A stretch of DNA of 64,000 nucleotides from Tritrichomonas musculus (taxonomy: Eukaryota; Parabasalia; Tritrichomonadida; Tritrichomonadidae): contig JAPFFF010000004.1 of assembly GCA_039105265.1 (NCBI GenBank), positions 868,001 through 932,000 of the forward strand, read 5' to 3'. Of the stretch, positions 1 through 11,300 are shown one piece after another; positions within the stretch are counted from its first letter, which is position 1; each line of letters opens with the position of its first letter. The notes under the pieces are model-generated. The model saw only the letters and a list, made by a program, of their open reading frames with translations. It was not told where the DNA came from and made no database searches. A program made the position numbers and the translations under genes.

Positions 1-1129
1 GATCATTTTTAGGTGATAGTCGAGTTTCTGCTATATCTTCAATTTTAACTTTAAAATTGTTTCCAAATAATTTGTGAAGTCTGTTCATTGCGCCTTCGAT
101 ATTAATTCCTACGAATTTGTGGCCTGACTTTTTCGATAATAAATGTTTGATTTGAGAATTTGGCTTTTTTTCATCTTCTTTGAAAATATAAACGCCAGAT
201 GAGCAGCAAAATGTGAATAGACTAATCAAAGGAATTGTTTTTAATTGTTCTGGCGTAAGTCTTCCTTTTTTAAATTTAAAATCAGCAAAAATTAACTTGT
301 CCTTTGAAATTTTGTTAATATATTTAGTTAAATCCGAATTTGCTTTGATCAAGCATACTGGAGTTTTAATACCTGTAAAAAACTCGACATTATATATCTC
401 ATTAACATTCCATTTACCTTTGATGTTATTTGGAGTTACTTTTGCAGAAAAGATAATATTGTAATTTGGAGTAATTGATGAGTTGATTTTTGTGATTTTA
501 GGGTAGATAAGCGAGAGGGCATGAACTTTAAAAGCTATATAAATGACATGCTTCATGGTAAGAACTGGTTGCCCACAATTTTTAATATCGTTAGGGTTGA
601 TCACCTTTTTTGGCTCTGAGTAATATTTAACAACCGTTTGATAAAAACTTATATTTTTATCTTGTTTTAAGTAAGTTTTTGTGACATCCTCGAGATTAAT
701 TGAAAAATCATTTCCAAACAATTTGCGTAATTCCTCAATAACATTATTTGTATTATACCCAATAAATTTTCTACCACTTTCTGAAGAAAGAAATTGGCGC
801 ATTGAATCATTTGGATTATTATCTGTTTGTTTAAATATATAAACGCCTGATTTGGAAGAAAATGCAAATATACTAATATATAAATTATATTTTTGATTAG
901 TCATTTTAAAATCAACAAAAATTGTTTTATCTGAGGACATTTGGTCAATAAAATGACTAATATCTAAATTTGTATCAAGTAAAATAACTGGTGTGAATAT
1001 ATCTGTGAAATATTCGATGTCTCTTGAAACACCAATGTTCCAATTTTCTCTAACCAAATTGATATTTGTTGAATTATCATCAAAGGAATAATTCCCTTTA
1101 TACATTGCTTCAAATTCACCTCGATCCAT
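1..1129 (-). CDS. Partial protein with two degenerate DEDD exonuclease-like domains
   Basis: The frame is open from an ATG at 1129 to the left edge, so the 3' end is missing; 376 codons are visible. An in-frame TAA lies just upstream, which supports this start. The protein contains the same module twice, at about residues 30-155 and 210-376. Each module has a beta-strand pair around VDFK or ADFK, then SGVYIFK, then GYN or GIN, then a helix ending in KLFGN, and then a leEDV or ieEDI motif. This order resembles the RNase D/WRN 3'-5' exonuclease fold (DxE, then a central Asp helix). The expected catalytic DxE is not seen: the sequence reads DFK in both copies. A non-catalytic nucleic-acid-binding role is therefore more likely than nuclease activity. 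The family is inferred from pattern only; the open frame is certain. Confidence 0.7.
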   Translation of the reverse strand, partial: MDRGEFEAMYKGNYSFDDNSTNINLVRENWNIGVSRDIEYFTDIFTPVILLDTNLDISHFIDQMSSDKTIFVDFKMTNQKYNLYISIFAFSSKSGVYIFKQTDNNPNDSMRQFLSSESGRKFIGYNTNNVIEELRKLFGNDFSINLEDVTKTYLKQDKNISFYQTVVKYYSEPKKVINPNDIKNCGQPVLTMKHVIYIAFKVHALSLIYPKITKINSSITPNYNIIFSAKVTPNNIKGKWNVNEIYNVEFFTGIKTPVCLIKANSDLTKYINKISKDKLIFADFKFKKGRLTPEQLKTIPLISLFTFCCSSGVYIFKEDEKKPNSQIKHLLSKKSGHKFVGINIEGAMNRLHKLFGNNFKVKIEDIAETRLSPKND

Positions 1130-1224
1130 TCGAAGTGATTCTTAAAATTTTCTCATTTGCAAAATTGAATAATAGATAAATGATCCTTATAGTTTAATTC
1201 TATGATTGTTTCTAATCAACATAA

Positions 1225-1304
1225 GGTCATTTGGCCGAGCGGTCCAAGGCGCTAGTTTTAGGCACTAGTCCGAAAGGGCGCGGGTTCGAACCCCGCAGTG
1301 ACCA
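1225..1304 (+). tRNA. tRNA-Leu (anticodon UAG)
   Basis: An 80-base class II tRNA. The acceptor stem GGTCATT pairs with AGTGACC, with A1304 as discriminator base. The D arm has TGGCCGAGCGG (box A). The anticodon stem CTAGT/ACTAG closes a TTTAGGC loop, giving anticodon UAG. A long variable arm follows, and the T arm GCGGG-TTCGAAC-CCCGC holds box B. No CCA is encoded and no intron is seen. Confidence 0.97.
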
Positions 1305-1308
1305 TGAA

Positions 1309-1322
1309 TTTTTTTTTTTTTT
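1309..1322 (+). terminator. RNA polymerase III T-run terminator
   Basis: A run of 14 T residues begins five bases after the tRNA-Leu discriminator base, as expected for polymerase III termination. From here to the LRR gene stop at 1554 the spacer is AT-rich with no other feature I can support. Confidence 0.85.
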
Positions 1323-1553
1323 ACTCAATATTTCCTTTTTTAAAAGGTTCAAACTCTTCATGAATATCTTAAATTCCATATTACACATTCACTAAAAAGA
1401 TTTTACATCAATGTTATAATTGAAAATAGTCTTCTTATCATTCTCAAAATTAATATCAAATCTAATAAAAATAAAAAAAATCATTATTTCTTTCCACTTT
1501 TTATTATTAATATATCAAAAACAAACAAACAAAAAAGAAAAATAAATAATTGA

Positions 1554-2519
1554 TCAATGAGCCAAAATTCCTTTCATTGCTTGATCATGAATATAAATCA
1601 TATTTGAAATTACTGAAATTTGTGCCTTTAGTTCGTTAATATCATGAAACATTTGTTGAATAATTGCTTTTCTCGATGGAGAAGAATTTTCAACTTTTTT
1701 TGCTAATAATGGAAGTTTCCGCTCCAAATTTTCTAATTTTTTTTCAAGAGATAAAATAGGTGAGGGAGGTGTTACTTCATTAAAAGTTATGAATTGGGGT
1801 TCATCCCATGTAATTTTTTTCTCATCACTTTGAATTATAGATCTAAGCTCGCTTTCGTTGCCTCGAACGAGAACATCAAGCAAATAATCAGGATTTGGAA
1901 AATTTGGTGGCATTTCTTCAGGGCATTCAGCACCATCAAACAAAACAAGAGAAGGGCAAAGATGCTTTACAAGTGCCAAAAGTTGAATGTCACGGTTTGA
2001 TTCCAAAAGGCCGACGTTTAAAGTACGAAGATGTGTGAAAATTGCAATAACTCTAAGAGAAATAACCTCGCTAACTAAATTAGATGATATGTCAAGTCTT
2101 TGAATAGTTGGGGGAAATTTATGTTGTAAAAAATCAAGCGAAACTATTTCATTGTTTGATAAATCAACATCAATTAAAGTTTCTGGCATTTGAACAGCAA
2201 CTGTTGAAATTCTGTTGTGAGAAGCACGCAAAACTTCTAAATTTACAAGTGACGCAACAAAGCCAAGTGATACAATTCGATTTTCACTGCAATCAAGGAC
2301 GCGTAACGATGTTATCGATGAAATTGGTGAGAGATCAATGAATCGGTTACGTGAAATATCGAGAGTGCGGAGAACAGTGAAATTGGATAAATTCGGTAAA
2401 TTTAGCAATTTATTATTTTTTAGATTAATCTGGACAACTAAATTCTGTTTGGCAATTATTGGAAATTCTGTAAGTTTTTGATTAGAGTAATCAACAGTAT
2501 CATTCGATTGATTTATCAT
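1554..2519 (-). CDS. Leucine-rich repeat protein with C-terminal coiled coil
   Basis: A 321-residue protein. Residues of about 10-200 carry five or six SDS22-type leucine-rich repeats, seen as LRTLDISRNRF, LRVLDCSENRI, LEVLRASHNRI, IDVDLSNNEI and IQRLDISSNLV, followed by an LRR-cap-like segment near LNVGLLESNRD. After a linker, residues of about 255-321 form a charged heptad-like coil (SLEKKLENLERKLPLL). Proteins of this design are usually scaffolds or regulatory subunits in cytoskeletal or flagellar settings; no enzymatic domain is present. The gene is divergent from the large coiled-coil gene starting at 2791 and shares a 271-bp spacer with it. The LRR gene at 19711-20601 has the same LRR-then-coil design. 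The specific function is unknown. Confidence 0.85.
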   Translation of the reverse strand: MINQSNDTVDYSNQKLTEFPIIAKQNLVVQINLKNNKLLNLPNLSNFTVLRTLDISRNRFIDLSPISSITSLRVLDCSENRIVSLGFVASLVNLEVLRASHNRISTVAVQMPETLIDVDLSNNEIVSLDFLQHKFPPTIQRLDISSNLVSEVISLRVIAIFTHLRTLNVGLLESNRDIQLLALVKHLCPSLVLFDGAECPEEMPPNFPNPDYLLDVLVRGNESELRSIIQSDEKKITWDEPQFITFNEVTPPSPILSLEKKLENLERKLPLLAKKVENSSPSRKAIIQQMFHDINELKAQISVISNMIYIHDQAMKGILAH

Positions 2520-2790
2520 TGAAAACTAAGTAAATAATAAACGTTCAATTTTTATCAATTGCGCGAAATATTTAGTTATCAATTGATGTTAATTATTAAT
2601 GATAATATAAATGTTGATTTTGATGCTTGTTTAATTTTAAAATCAAATGATTAATGTCTTTTATCAAAAGGAGAGAATTTGATAAATTATATGTAACTTT
2701 TTGAATAAAAATTTTGAAATAACGATTTTTTTTTCTGAAATATTCTGAGATTTACGTTTACTCAAACTTACTCTATAAAATCTCTTTCGT

Positions 2791-5700
2791 ATGAATCCTC
2801 TTTTTTTACGTTCTCAAGCAGAATCAAGCTCAAAGCCAAATCTTGAAAAGCTTCATAAATTAATTAAAAGTGAAAATTCAGCTACTCCTAAAAAAGAAGA
2901 GGAAAAGATGAAAAAAAATATACCAAACAATTGGATTTATAGTGAAAATGCTGCTAAGCAAGTTTGGGATGATATTGAAAAATCAGTAAAAATTAATTAT
3001 TTCGACGATACAACAATAGAAGAAAATCCTTTTAAAAAAATTGATGAATCTGCAGCAAGAATTCGCCAAGCAATCACTAACTATGAAATACAAGATCAAG
3101 ATTTACTTATGGAGTTGATAGATGCTCTTGATGATGAAAGTGCTGTTGATAATCTCGATCAAGAAAGTCTTTTAAATGAAGCTCGAGCGAAACTGTTTCA
3201 AATGATAACTAATCATGTTGATAATTCAGAAGAGCAAAAAAATATGCTTGATTCTCTTCGATTTTGGTTTTCTGATCTCCAAAAAGGTAAAACAAATGAT
3301 GATCCTGATTTTAAAAACGATAAATTTGATGCTAAAGCATTTCTTGATTTTCTAAAAAAAATGGCAAAGGATAAAGAAGAATATGCAGAAAACGCAATGA
3401 CAATTCATACAGATATTGTGTCAATGTTATTGAATCGTATTAATGAAATTCAGAAAACTCTCAACGAAAAAGAATTTTTATTATCTCGAGAAAGTGAAAA
3501 AGGTGGAGCAATTTCTACAAACAAAGCAAAGTCACGTGGCAGGCGTGCTATGAATGTTCGAGGGAGTTTTGAAGTTGACAAAGAATTAACAATCGCACAA
3601 CGAAAAATTTCTGAACTACAATCACAAGTCACAAACTTGAAACAGGCTTTAATAGAATATGCTAAACCTACCAAAGAAGGTGAAGAAAAGCCATCGATTG
3701 CACCTTTAATTTCATTAGAAAAAGAATTTGAACTTGATCAAAAAATAGCAGTTTTAACTGATGAAATTAAATCATTAAAATCAAATAATAAATTTCTTCA
3801 AACGCAAATTGGTAAAAGTAAACAAAACGAACTAGTTCTTGAAAATAAATTGGCTAATGCAGAAAAAGCTAAAAAAGCGATGGAACATAATGTTCAAACA
3901 ATGAATCAAAAAATGGAACAAATGGAATCTGTTTATCAAGAAAAAATTAAAGCAATACAGAATGAGACTTTACTTTCAAAAGAATCAGATACAAGTTCAT
4001 CTTTAGCTGAGTCACAGAAGTATCAGAAACAAATTCAAGAAATGAACCAGCTTCATCAAGAATCGGTATCTACCATTATGAAAGAGAATGAAAGACGTTT
4101 TAGACAACAAATGAAAGAATTAACGGCAGCATATGAATCTGGTGATCAATCAAAAATATTAAGTACAACTGTAGAAAATTACAATAATGAGATTAAAAAA
4201 CTTCGAGAACAATGTGATAGCCAGATTGAATCTCAAAAAAAGTTGTTTTCTAATCAATTGATGGAATTGACATCTAATTATGAAAAAATAATTTTAAAAA
4301 AAGATAAAGAAAGAGAAATATTGAAAGAATCGTTTAACTCAACATTAAAAGCTACTGAGATGTCAACAAAATTGAATTTTGAAGAAGAAGAAAGAAAGAA
4401 AATTTTCGAATTAACAGAAAAACAAAATGAAGAATTAGTTTTCATTCGAGTCGATTTCACCAAAAAAATTGATGATTTAAAAAGAAAGCTTGATCGTGCA
4501 ATTCATGAAAGAGATACTTTAAGAAATCTTATTGAGACTAGTACGGTAGCAACTCTGCTTGATGAACTTAATTTTGATGATGATTTCGAAGAGGAAGAAG
4601 AAGAAGATAAAAATGAAGAAGATAATGTTCTATTCAAATCATCAATGCTCATTAAGCAAAGGGAAATTGAAAGAAACATAACTGATAAATATTTGAATAT
4701 CATCGATAATCAAAAGAAAATTCTAAAAGACGTCTTTGATTGGGAAATTGAGCATGCAAGAATTTATTATCAAACAGAACAAAATAATAATTTATCTAGC
4801 TTCAGAGAAAAAACGGTTGAAAAGATTCAGCAAATATACAAAAATATGACAAGTTCGGAAACAACACTTGAAAATTTGCTCTCTACAATTATTCAACAGC
4901 TTAGCGATAATGAACAAACGATTTTATCTCCATCAATGGTACCAATGAATGAAGTGGAAATCAAAATGGAAGAATTGAGAACTAAGTTAGTTGATTTTGA
5001 AAGTGAAAATCATGTTTGGAAAAAAATGTTTGAGAAACTCGGAAGCGATTTAACTAGTTTTCAAAAAGAAGAAATCTTAGATGCAATTCATGGTTCAATT
5101 CAAATTAATGTTGGAGGTGAAGCTCAAAGAGATGATGAAATTCAAAAAGAAGAGGATAAAAACCTTCTTTCAAGGCAAGCAACCGAAATTAAAACAAATG
5201 CTACTCAAGATCCATCCAAAGAATCAACCGAAAAAAATGAAATATTTAAAGAAGAAGAAACCCCGAAGAAAACAGTCCAAAGAACTCCAACTAGAAGGAG
5301 AGCAAGATTGACAAGAACGATGCCTAGTGTAATTATTCATTATGCCTCTTCTGCAAAACCTAATTCAACTCCGCAGCAGCCATCAAAGCAAGCCATGCAA
5401 ACACCAAAAAGTTCTACGCCAAGTAAAAGTAATTCAAAGATTGAAGAGGTTTCTACTGATATCAGCAAAAAGACATCGACATTTAATACACCAAGCAAGA
5501 AAGATCAATCATTTAGTCAACAAGAATATATTGAAGCAAATGAGACCGAAATGATGAAGAAACTTCAAGAAGCAGAAGATGATGCTGTTGAGATGAGAAA
5601 AATTTTCATTGAATATTCACTTCGTGTGATTAATTTATTGAAAAAGAATCCAACTGCCAGACATTCTAACGACAAAACACGAAAGATAAAATACGATACT

Positions 5701-7806
5701 TGTTTTGATATATCTAAAAAGATTTCTGATTTCAATATTGCACCACAAGGAACCTTAAAAATGAGCAACACTGATATTCTTGAAAGGTTAAAAGATCGAG
5801 AAATACATCCACCAGATCCAGATCAAATAATCGATCAAGTCCGATCACTATTGCTTCAATTATCGAATGTTCAATTGAAATTTAATGCACGTGAGACTGC
5901 AAGCAATGCGATCATTACTGAAGCCAGTCCTACTATTGTAAACGCTAATCTAATATCAAGCAATAATTTGGAAATATTCAAAAAGTTCCACGCTTCATTA
6001 AAAATAAAAATAAACGATGAACTAAGGCCGATGTTTTTGACCATTGCCGAAAGCGCGAAGAATCTAATTGAAGAGCACGATTTAATCATTAGCAAATTGA
6101 AAGGCTCTTATGTTGAGCTTGCAAAGAAAAGTGCCACGGAGAACGTCAAGAGCAAGCAAATGATGGAGCAAGCCAAATCTGAGCTGATCAAAGAGCGAGA
6201 AGAGAACCAGAAGAACAAGGAAGCAATCAGGAAGAACCACGACCTGATTGAAAATCTTGAGTCAAAATTGAATGACAGCGTCTCAAAGCTGCAGCAAATT
6301 GCAATCCAGAACGAAGTGAATCAGCGGAACATCGCAGCATTCAACCAGATCGAAGAAGAAGGGAAGCAGTCGATTGACTCGATGACAGAGATGATCCTCA
6401 AGTTGAGAGACATCATTCACCAGCAAGAGAAAGAAATTGAGAAGCTTCGTTTGAACAACCAATCACTTGAAGCAACAGTCGAACTTTTCATCACTGGAAG
6501 GAACTGCAAATTGTCCCGAGAATTTCCAACAACAGTCATTCATTACCCAGACTCGGATGACGAAGTTCAAGTTCCTCATTTGCAAGGCATTTCAAACATC
6601 CAGCAACAACAGCAGCAGCACATTCTGACACCTAGTTCAGTGAAGAGTGAAAGAATTCGCTGCAGAGTCACAAATAACGGAAACAACAACAGTTGTAGAT
6701 CGCAATCAACAGCACGTGTCTTTGTTCCTGCAAAGAGGCAGTCTCCAATAACTAAAGGTAGTAAGAATCCGATACCAACCGTTGAAGTTTCACCTATCTA
6801 TGGTGAAAATTACGAAGCTGTCACAAACAAGGATAACGACGATGGAAACAGTTCTATCGTCGTTTACGTGACCCCCTTCATTAAAGAAAAACAGCACCAG
6901 TTGCCAAAAGGGGCCCCTGGCCTTCTTCTTCCTGCCAACATCAACAACCCGAACGGAGTGGCAGCGAACACGAACTATTATATAAGCAATGATGGATTTT
7001 ACACTGTTAATCCTGGAAAAACCGCCGCTGTGACGGTTAATAATGAGGGAAGTTCCTCCAATTATCTCGTTTCTGAACGACTTCCCTTTAAGGAAAGTGA
7101 AGTAAATTCGTCATATTTTAGAGATTTGGAGATAAGAATTCGTTCCTATGAAAAGCAGCTTCTAGAGATGCAAACGAAGCTTCATCTGGAGAAGGACAAG
7201 ACACACGAAGCTAACCAAGCGTTGTTTAGAGCCGGAATTCAGAATCAAAAGGCTGTACGAGAAATTAAGAAGCAAATGATATATAAAGAAAATGCAGTGA
7301 AAGGGATGAGTAAAGCTTTGGTGATGGTCTCTGAAAGGGACAAAAAGATACGTTTATTGACCACGAAAATTAATAAATTTAATAAGATTGCGGCTTCTAT
7401 ATCCGATAAAATTGATGAAAATGAAAAAGAAAAGAAAATTGATGAGTTTTCATTGAATAGTGATGAAAAAAGAAGAAAAAGATTAAATAGACCTAAATAT
7501 TTGCTTTTCGACGATCCTAAAGTAGAGCTCATGTATGAAAAAATTATTAAATCTTTGAATAATAACAGCATTTTCTCGGCAATGGCACAAAATGAAATGA
7601 AAACAATTGCTAGAATTCAATTGTTGAGGAAAAAGGCTATTGAAGAGGAACAGAATAGAATAATGGGAGCTCTTGACGCAATGTGCTTTTTAACTCAGCC
7701 ACCAATGAGACCAGCTTCTTCTGTCAAAGTGACATCTACAAAATCATTAACTCCTAAAAAACCAAAAATGCGAAAACCAATATATGTACCTGTAAACCCA
7801 AAATAA
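2791..7806 (+). CDS. Large coiled-coil protein, 1671 residues, unknown function
   Basis: Long Glu/Lys/Gln-rich heptad segments cover residues of about 190-720 and 1080-1245, with another near 1435-1530. Low-complexity Ser/Thr/Pro/Gln linkers separate them: about 830-920, and 1260-1420 with a short polyglutamine. The N-terminus is acidic and helical and the C-terminus is basic and Pro/Lys-rich. There is no motor, kinase or membrane segment. Such proteins in flagellated protists are often basal-body, axonemal or cytoskeletal fibre components, but nothing here fixes the role. Codons of about 6050-7100 are markedly richer in G and C than the rest of the gene. The ATG at 2791 is the first in frame, about 30 bases after a TCAAACTT motif. 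Confidence 0.9.
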   Translation: MNPLFLRSQAESSSKPNLEKLHKLIKSENSATPKKEEEKMKKNIPNNWIYSENAAKQVWDDIEKSVKINYFDDTTIEENPFKKIDESAARIRQAITNYEIQDQDLLMELIDALDDESAVDNLDQESLLNEARAKLFQMITNHVDNSEEQKNMLDSLRFWFSDLQKGKTNDDPDFKNDKFDAKAFLDFLKKMAKDKEEYAENAMTIHTDIVSMLLNRINEIQKTLNEKEFLLSRESEKGGAISTNKAKSRGRRAMNVRGSFEVDKELTIAQRKISELQSQVTNLKQALIEYAKPTKEGEEKPSIAPLISLEKEFELDQKIAVLTDEIKSLKSNNKFLQTQIGKSKQNELVLENKLANAEKAKKAMEHNVQTMNQKMEQMESVYQEKIKAIQNETLLSKESDTSSSLAESQKYQKQIQEMNQLHQESVSTIMKENERRFRQQMKELTAAYESGDQSKILSTTVENYNNEIKKLREQCDSQIESQKKLFSNQLMELTSNYEKIILKKDKEREILKESFNSTLKATEMSTKLNFEEEERKKIFELTEKQNEELVFIRVDFTKKIDDLKRKLDRAIHERDTLRNLIETSTVATLLDELNFDDDFEEEEEEDKNEEDNVLFKSSMLIKQREIERNITDKYLNIIDNQKKILKDVFDWEIEHARIYYQTEQNNNLSSFREKTVEKIQQIYKNMTSSETTLENLLSTIIQQLSDNEQTILSPSMVPMNEVEIKMEELRTKLVDFESENHVWKKMFEKLGSDLTSFQKEEILDAIHGSIQINVGGEAQRDDEIQKEEDKNLLSRQATEIKTNATQDPSKESTEKNEIFKEEETPKKTVQRTPTRRRARLTRTMPSVIIHYASSAKPNSTPQQPSKQAMQTPKSSTPSKSNSKIEEVSTDISKKTSTFNTPSKKDQSFSQQEYIEANETEMMKKLQEAEDDAVEMRKIFIEYSLRVINLLKKNPTARHSNDKTRKIKYDTCFDISKKISDFNIAPQGTLKMSNTDILERLKDREIHPPDPDQIIDQVRSLLLQLSNVQLKFNARETASNAIITEASPTIVNANLISSNNLEIFKKFHASLKIKINDELRPMFLTIAESAKNLIEEHDLIISKLKGSYVELAKKSATENVKSKQMMEQAKSELIKEREENQKNKEAIRKNHDLIENLESKLNDSVSKLQQIAIQNEVNQRNIAAFNQIEEEGKQSIDSMTEMILKLRDIIHQQEKEIEKLRLNNQSLEATVELFITGRNCKLSREFPTTVIHYPDSDDEVQVPHLQGISNIQQQQQQHILTPSSVKSERIRCRVTNNGNNNSCRSQSTARVFVPAKRQSPITKGSKNPIPTVEVSPIYGENYEAVTNKDNDDGNSSIVVYVTPFIKEKQHQLPKGAPGLLLPANINNPNGVAANTNYYISNDGFYTVNPGKTAAVTVNNEGSSSNYLVSERLPFKESEVNSSYFRDLEIRIRSYEKQLLEMQTKLHLEKDKTHEANQALFRAGIQNQKAVREIKKQMIYKENAVKGMSKALVMVSERDKKIRLLTTKINKFNKIAASISDKIDENEKEKKIDEFSLNSDEKRRKRLNRPKYLLFDDPKVELMYEKIIKSLNNNSIFSAMAQNEMKTIARIQLLRKKAIEEEQNRIMGALDAMCFLTQPPMRPASSVKVTSTKSLTPKKPKMRKPIYVPVNPK

Positions 7807-8388
7807 ATTTTTGTTGTAAATAAAATATAGAGTATATTAATTAAATATTTTTAATCTTATTTGTTTGGTTAAAATATTTATTGCATTTTATTTTGAGTTA
7901 AAGTATATATATATATGAGCATTGATTATTTATCTATTTAAATTGTTCAATCAATATTAATTATTTTTTTTTTGGAAATATATAAATTTGATTATGACTT
8001 TATATGTGTATTAGCATACTTTAATATTTTCTCTTATTTATTGAGTTTATTTTGTTGTTCGTTCAGTAAATTTGAAAAATGCTTTGAGTAAAATAATGTA
8101 TTATTCTGTATAAAAAAAAACCATAAAGCGTAAGTGAGCATAAAAAGGAAATAATATTATAGATTTATAATATCTTTTCTTGAAATGAATAGAAAATATT
8201 ATTTCGTTCAATATTTATCAAACGTAGCAAAAAAATAAAATATTAAAGAATTACAACGTGAATGATCATGCTAATTAAAAATATCAATTTGTTTGGAGAA
8301 AAAAATAATTCTTTGAAAATTTTGATGTAACTTTTTGACAGGTTAGCAAAAAATTTGAAATTGTGAGAAATTTAATCGTACTCCTGAT
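7807..8388. other. AT-rich spacer between coiled-coil and TRRAP-like genes
   Basis: A very AT-rich spacer of 582 bp with short simple-sequence runs (TATATA near 7905) and an imperfect 10-bp inverted repeat, AAATAATATT near 8150 against AATATTATTT near 8196. No coding or RNA gene was recognised. Confidence 0.6.
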
Positions 8389-11300
8389 ATGATGGAGGAG
8401 CTCTTACAGATCATCAACGATAATAAAAAAGAGGCTCCTTTAAAACTTATGCATTGGCTCCATCAACATCATGTCGATATACTACTAGAAAAAAATTATA
8501 AATTATGCGATTTTGTTCGTGATTTTTTCGCGATTTTTTTACATTCACCCCCACCTATTTACACAACCGAAGAATGGGAAAAACTTACAACGATTTGTTT
8601 TATATTCATTATATCGATTTTTCCGCCGCCTAACTTAATTCCAAAGTTGCCTTTAACGATATCATATGGACCTCTTTTTTCAGTTACTTTACTGTTGAGT
8701 TCATGGAGAACTCCCGACGAAGAAACGACAGAATCGTATGTTCAAATATTTCACCTCGCTATCGACTATTATAACAATGGTTTTGGGACGAAACATTTTT
8801 ATTCACGATCTCCAATTTCCTTTTATCAATTAATCCCTAATATACTTGAAAAGGAATTTATAAAAGATAGATTTTCAAAGGAACTTAAATTTTTTCTCCA
8901 ATCGATACCAAATGTTAAAGATTCTGATTTAAATTATGATTTCATATCTTTTACCTCCGAAATATTAAAACGAATCAAAGATTGTCCAGTTGATCCGCAA
9001 GATGTAATACTAGCATTCCAACGTATTTTTGAATTCAAATCAGTATCAAGTAGCATTTTTCTTCAGCATTTTTTTTTCACATGGTTTTATTTTGTCAAGA
9101 AGTTTACAAATGAATCACCATCGATGATCGAAATCTTCTCAAATCAAATTGACACAGTTACGAAGCTTTTTTCTATAGCTTCATCATTAAAGCATCATGA
9201 GCTTCAACGAACTTTTTCATGGCATTTATGTTTTTACTTTTACGGCTTTGTTAATAAAGAAGAACATAGAGAGAGGATTCTATCTCTTATTTGTAATGGA
9301 ATTCGTCGTGCCAACAGGCTTGATCAATTTGATCGAATTCCGAAGAATGTTCCACGTTTTACAACCAATCTGATCAAGAATTATCAAAACCAAAATTCGT
9401 GGCCTATGTATTATTTATTATCTTCACTAGAATCGACTGTCTATTCACTCATAATGAACATGAAACCAATCATTGGAGCAGCCTCGATGAATTGCACACA
9501 ATATGATTTAATAACGATGACAAAAGTTACATTTGCAGTTGAAAACACAGGTCTTTCACCTCTTGATTTTGAACTTTATTCATTGCATCCTTTACGAATC
9601 TTTAAAAATCTTGAAGAAATTGTTCCTGTCTTTGATCTTATGACCAAATATTGTGATTCGATTAGGAAGCATGTCAGTTCCGTAGCACTTTTTCAACTTT
9701 CATTTGCCAAAAACATCAGTGAAATTTTAAAAGAAGAATTAAAATATAAAAAAAGCATGTTTTCTAATATTGAAGGCAATGAAAATAATATGAATAGTAG
9801 TATAATTAATGGTGATACTAATAATATAATTGAAACTGATAATGAAAACATTGTCATTGATGTTCAAACATCAGTTCCTCTTCAATATTTAGTGTCAATT
9901 GTTCGTTCTTGGACCAAATTGATGATTGTTGTTGCTCATCGACAAAATGTAATGAATACTTATTCTCAAAGAGAAATAGTTTCATATCCAAACTTTTCAC
10001 CTGGATTATCAGCAAAACTAGAAGATGTTGGGCGTTTATTAGATTTTACTGCTATTTTTAAACGGTTTTTTGACATCCTTGATAAATGTCCTCATGAATT
10101 CTATCCACTTTTTGCACATGAAATTGCACGTGAAATGTTCAAGGCAATGAAGAAAGGACTCATTACTTACAGGTTCGTTGAATATTTCAGATTTTTGCCA
10201 ATCGATTTCAATAATTATAGGCATTCTTTATTCTTTAATATTTTGAGCAAAATGATGGAAATAGCAGCTAATAATACTGACCTTTTTTTTTCTCAATTGG
10301 CATCGTCAACAAACACTCTCTATTTGTGGATCGTGTTCACAATTAGATTCGGTGCATCTTCTACAAGTGACGAGCCAAATCCTGTTCTTGGGATTCTTCT
10401 GAGCATGTATCAAAAATTGTTTATAACCGCCGTTCTCTTCAATATTAAAAGAATTGTAAACCAATCAATTGCTTTACGAACAGTTACAATTTACCTCAAA
10501 AGTGTCAAGAGACATTATCAAACAAATGATTCTCAACAACAAAATCAAGCAGCTCAAAACCAAAACCAAAATCAGCAACCAAATCAAAATCCACAAGATA
10601 TTCAACAACAAAATCAAAACCAAGGTCAACAGCAGCAACAACAACAACAACAGCAATCAAATCAGCAGCAGAATCAACCTGCTGATAAGGGTAAGAAAAA
10701 AGATAAAAGAAAGCATAGACCAATTTTATTTGATGAAATTCAGGATTCTGCAAAGTTTGAAGCGTTGGGAACTATGATCACTCTTTTTATAAAAGAGCCA
10801 AAATTCATTGAAATCCAATATATAATGCCATTCTTGGCAGCAACATTTAAAATTGGTAATAAAGAGTTAATAATGGAAGCATCTGAAATTTGTTTGAAAA
10901 AGTTCACCATTGAAAAAGCTAAGAAATATTGTGCATCGTATGATTCGATACAGAAACTTTTTACTTCATTTTTCAATGCAATGAACAAAGTTGAGTTTGA
11001 TACAGCCAAGCAAATATTGAAGATCATTCCAGCTTATGCTCCACTTTACTTGCAGACGCCGCATAAAACATTCTCTGTTTCGAAAGGTATTTTAATTGAT
11101 GATCTCGATTTTGAAATGGATCTAATTTTGGAAGCAGTGACGAACAATTTAAGTGACAATCCTGAAATCATATCGTCACTTTTCATCTTGATAACATGTT
11201 GCTTTGAATCTGTTCTCAAAAAGCTCGATTTGCCACCTGATGCTTATACTAGAACGATAAACAAATTAATCATTCTTCTTTGTCAATGTTGGTGTTATGA

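Noticed and set aside
7245-7571. 108-codon minus-strand frame inside the coiled-coil gene
   Set aside because: It is antisense of a Lys/Glu coil, which always yields Phe/Leu/Ser-rich open frames.
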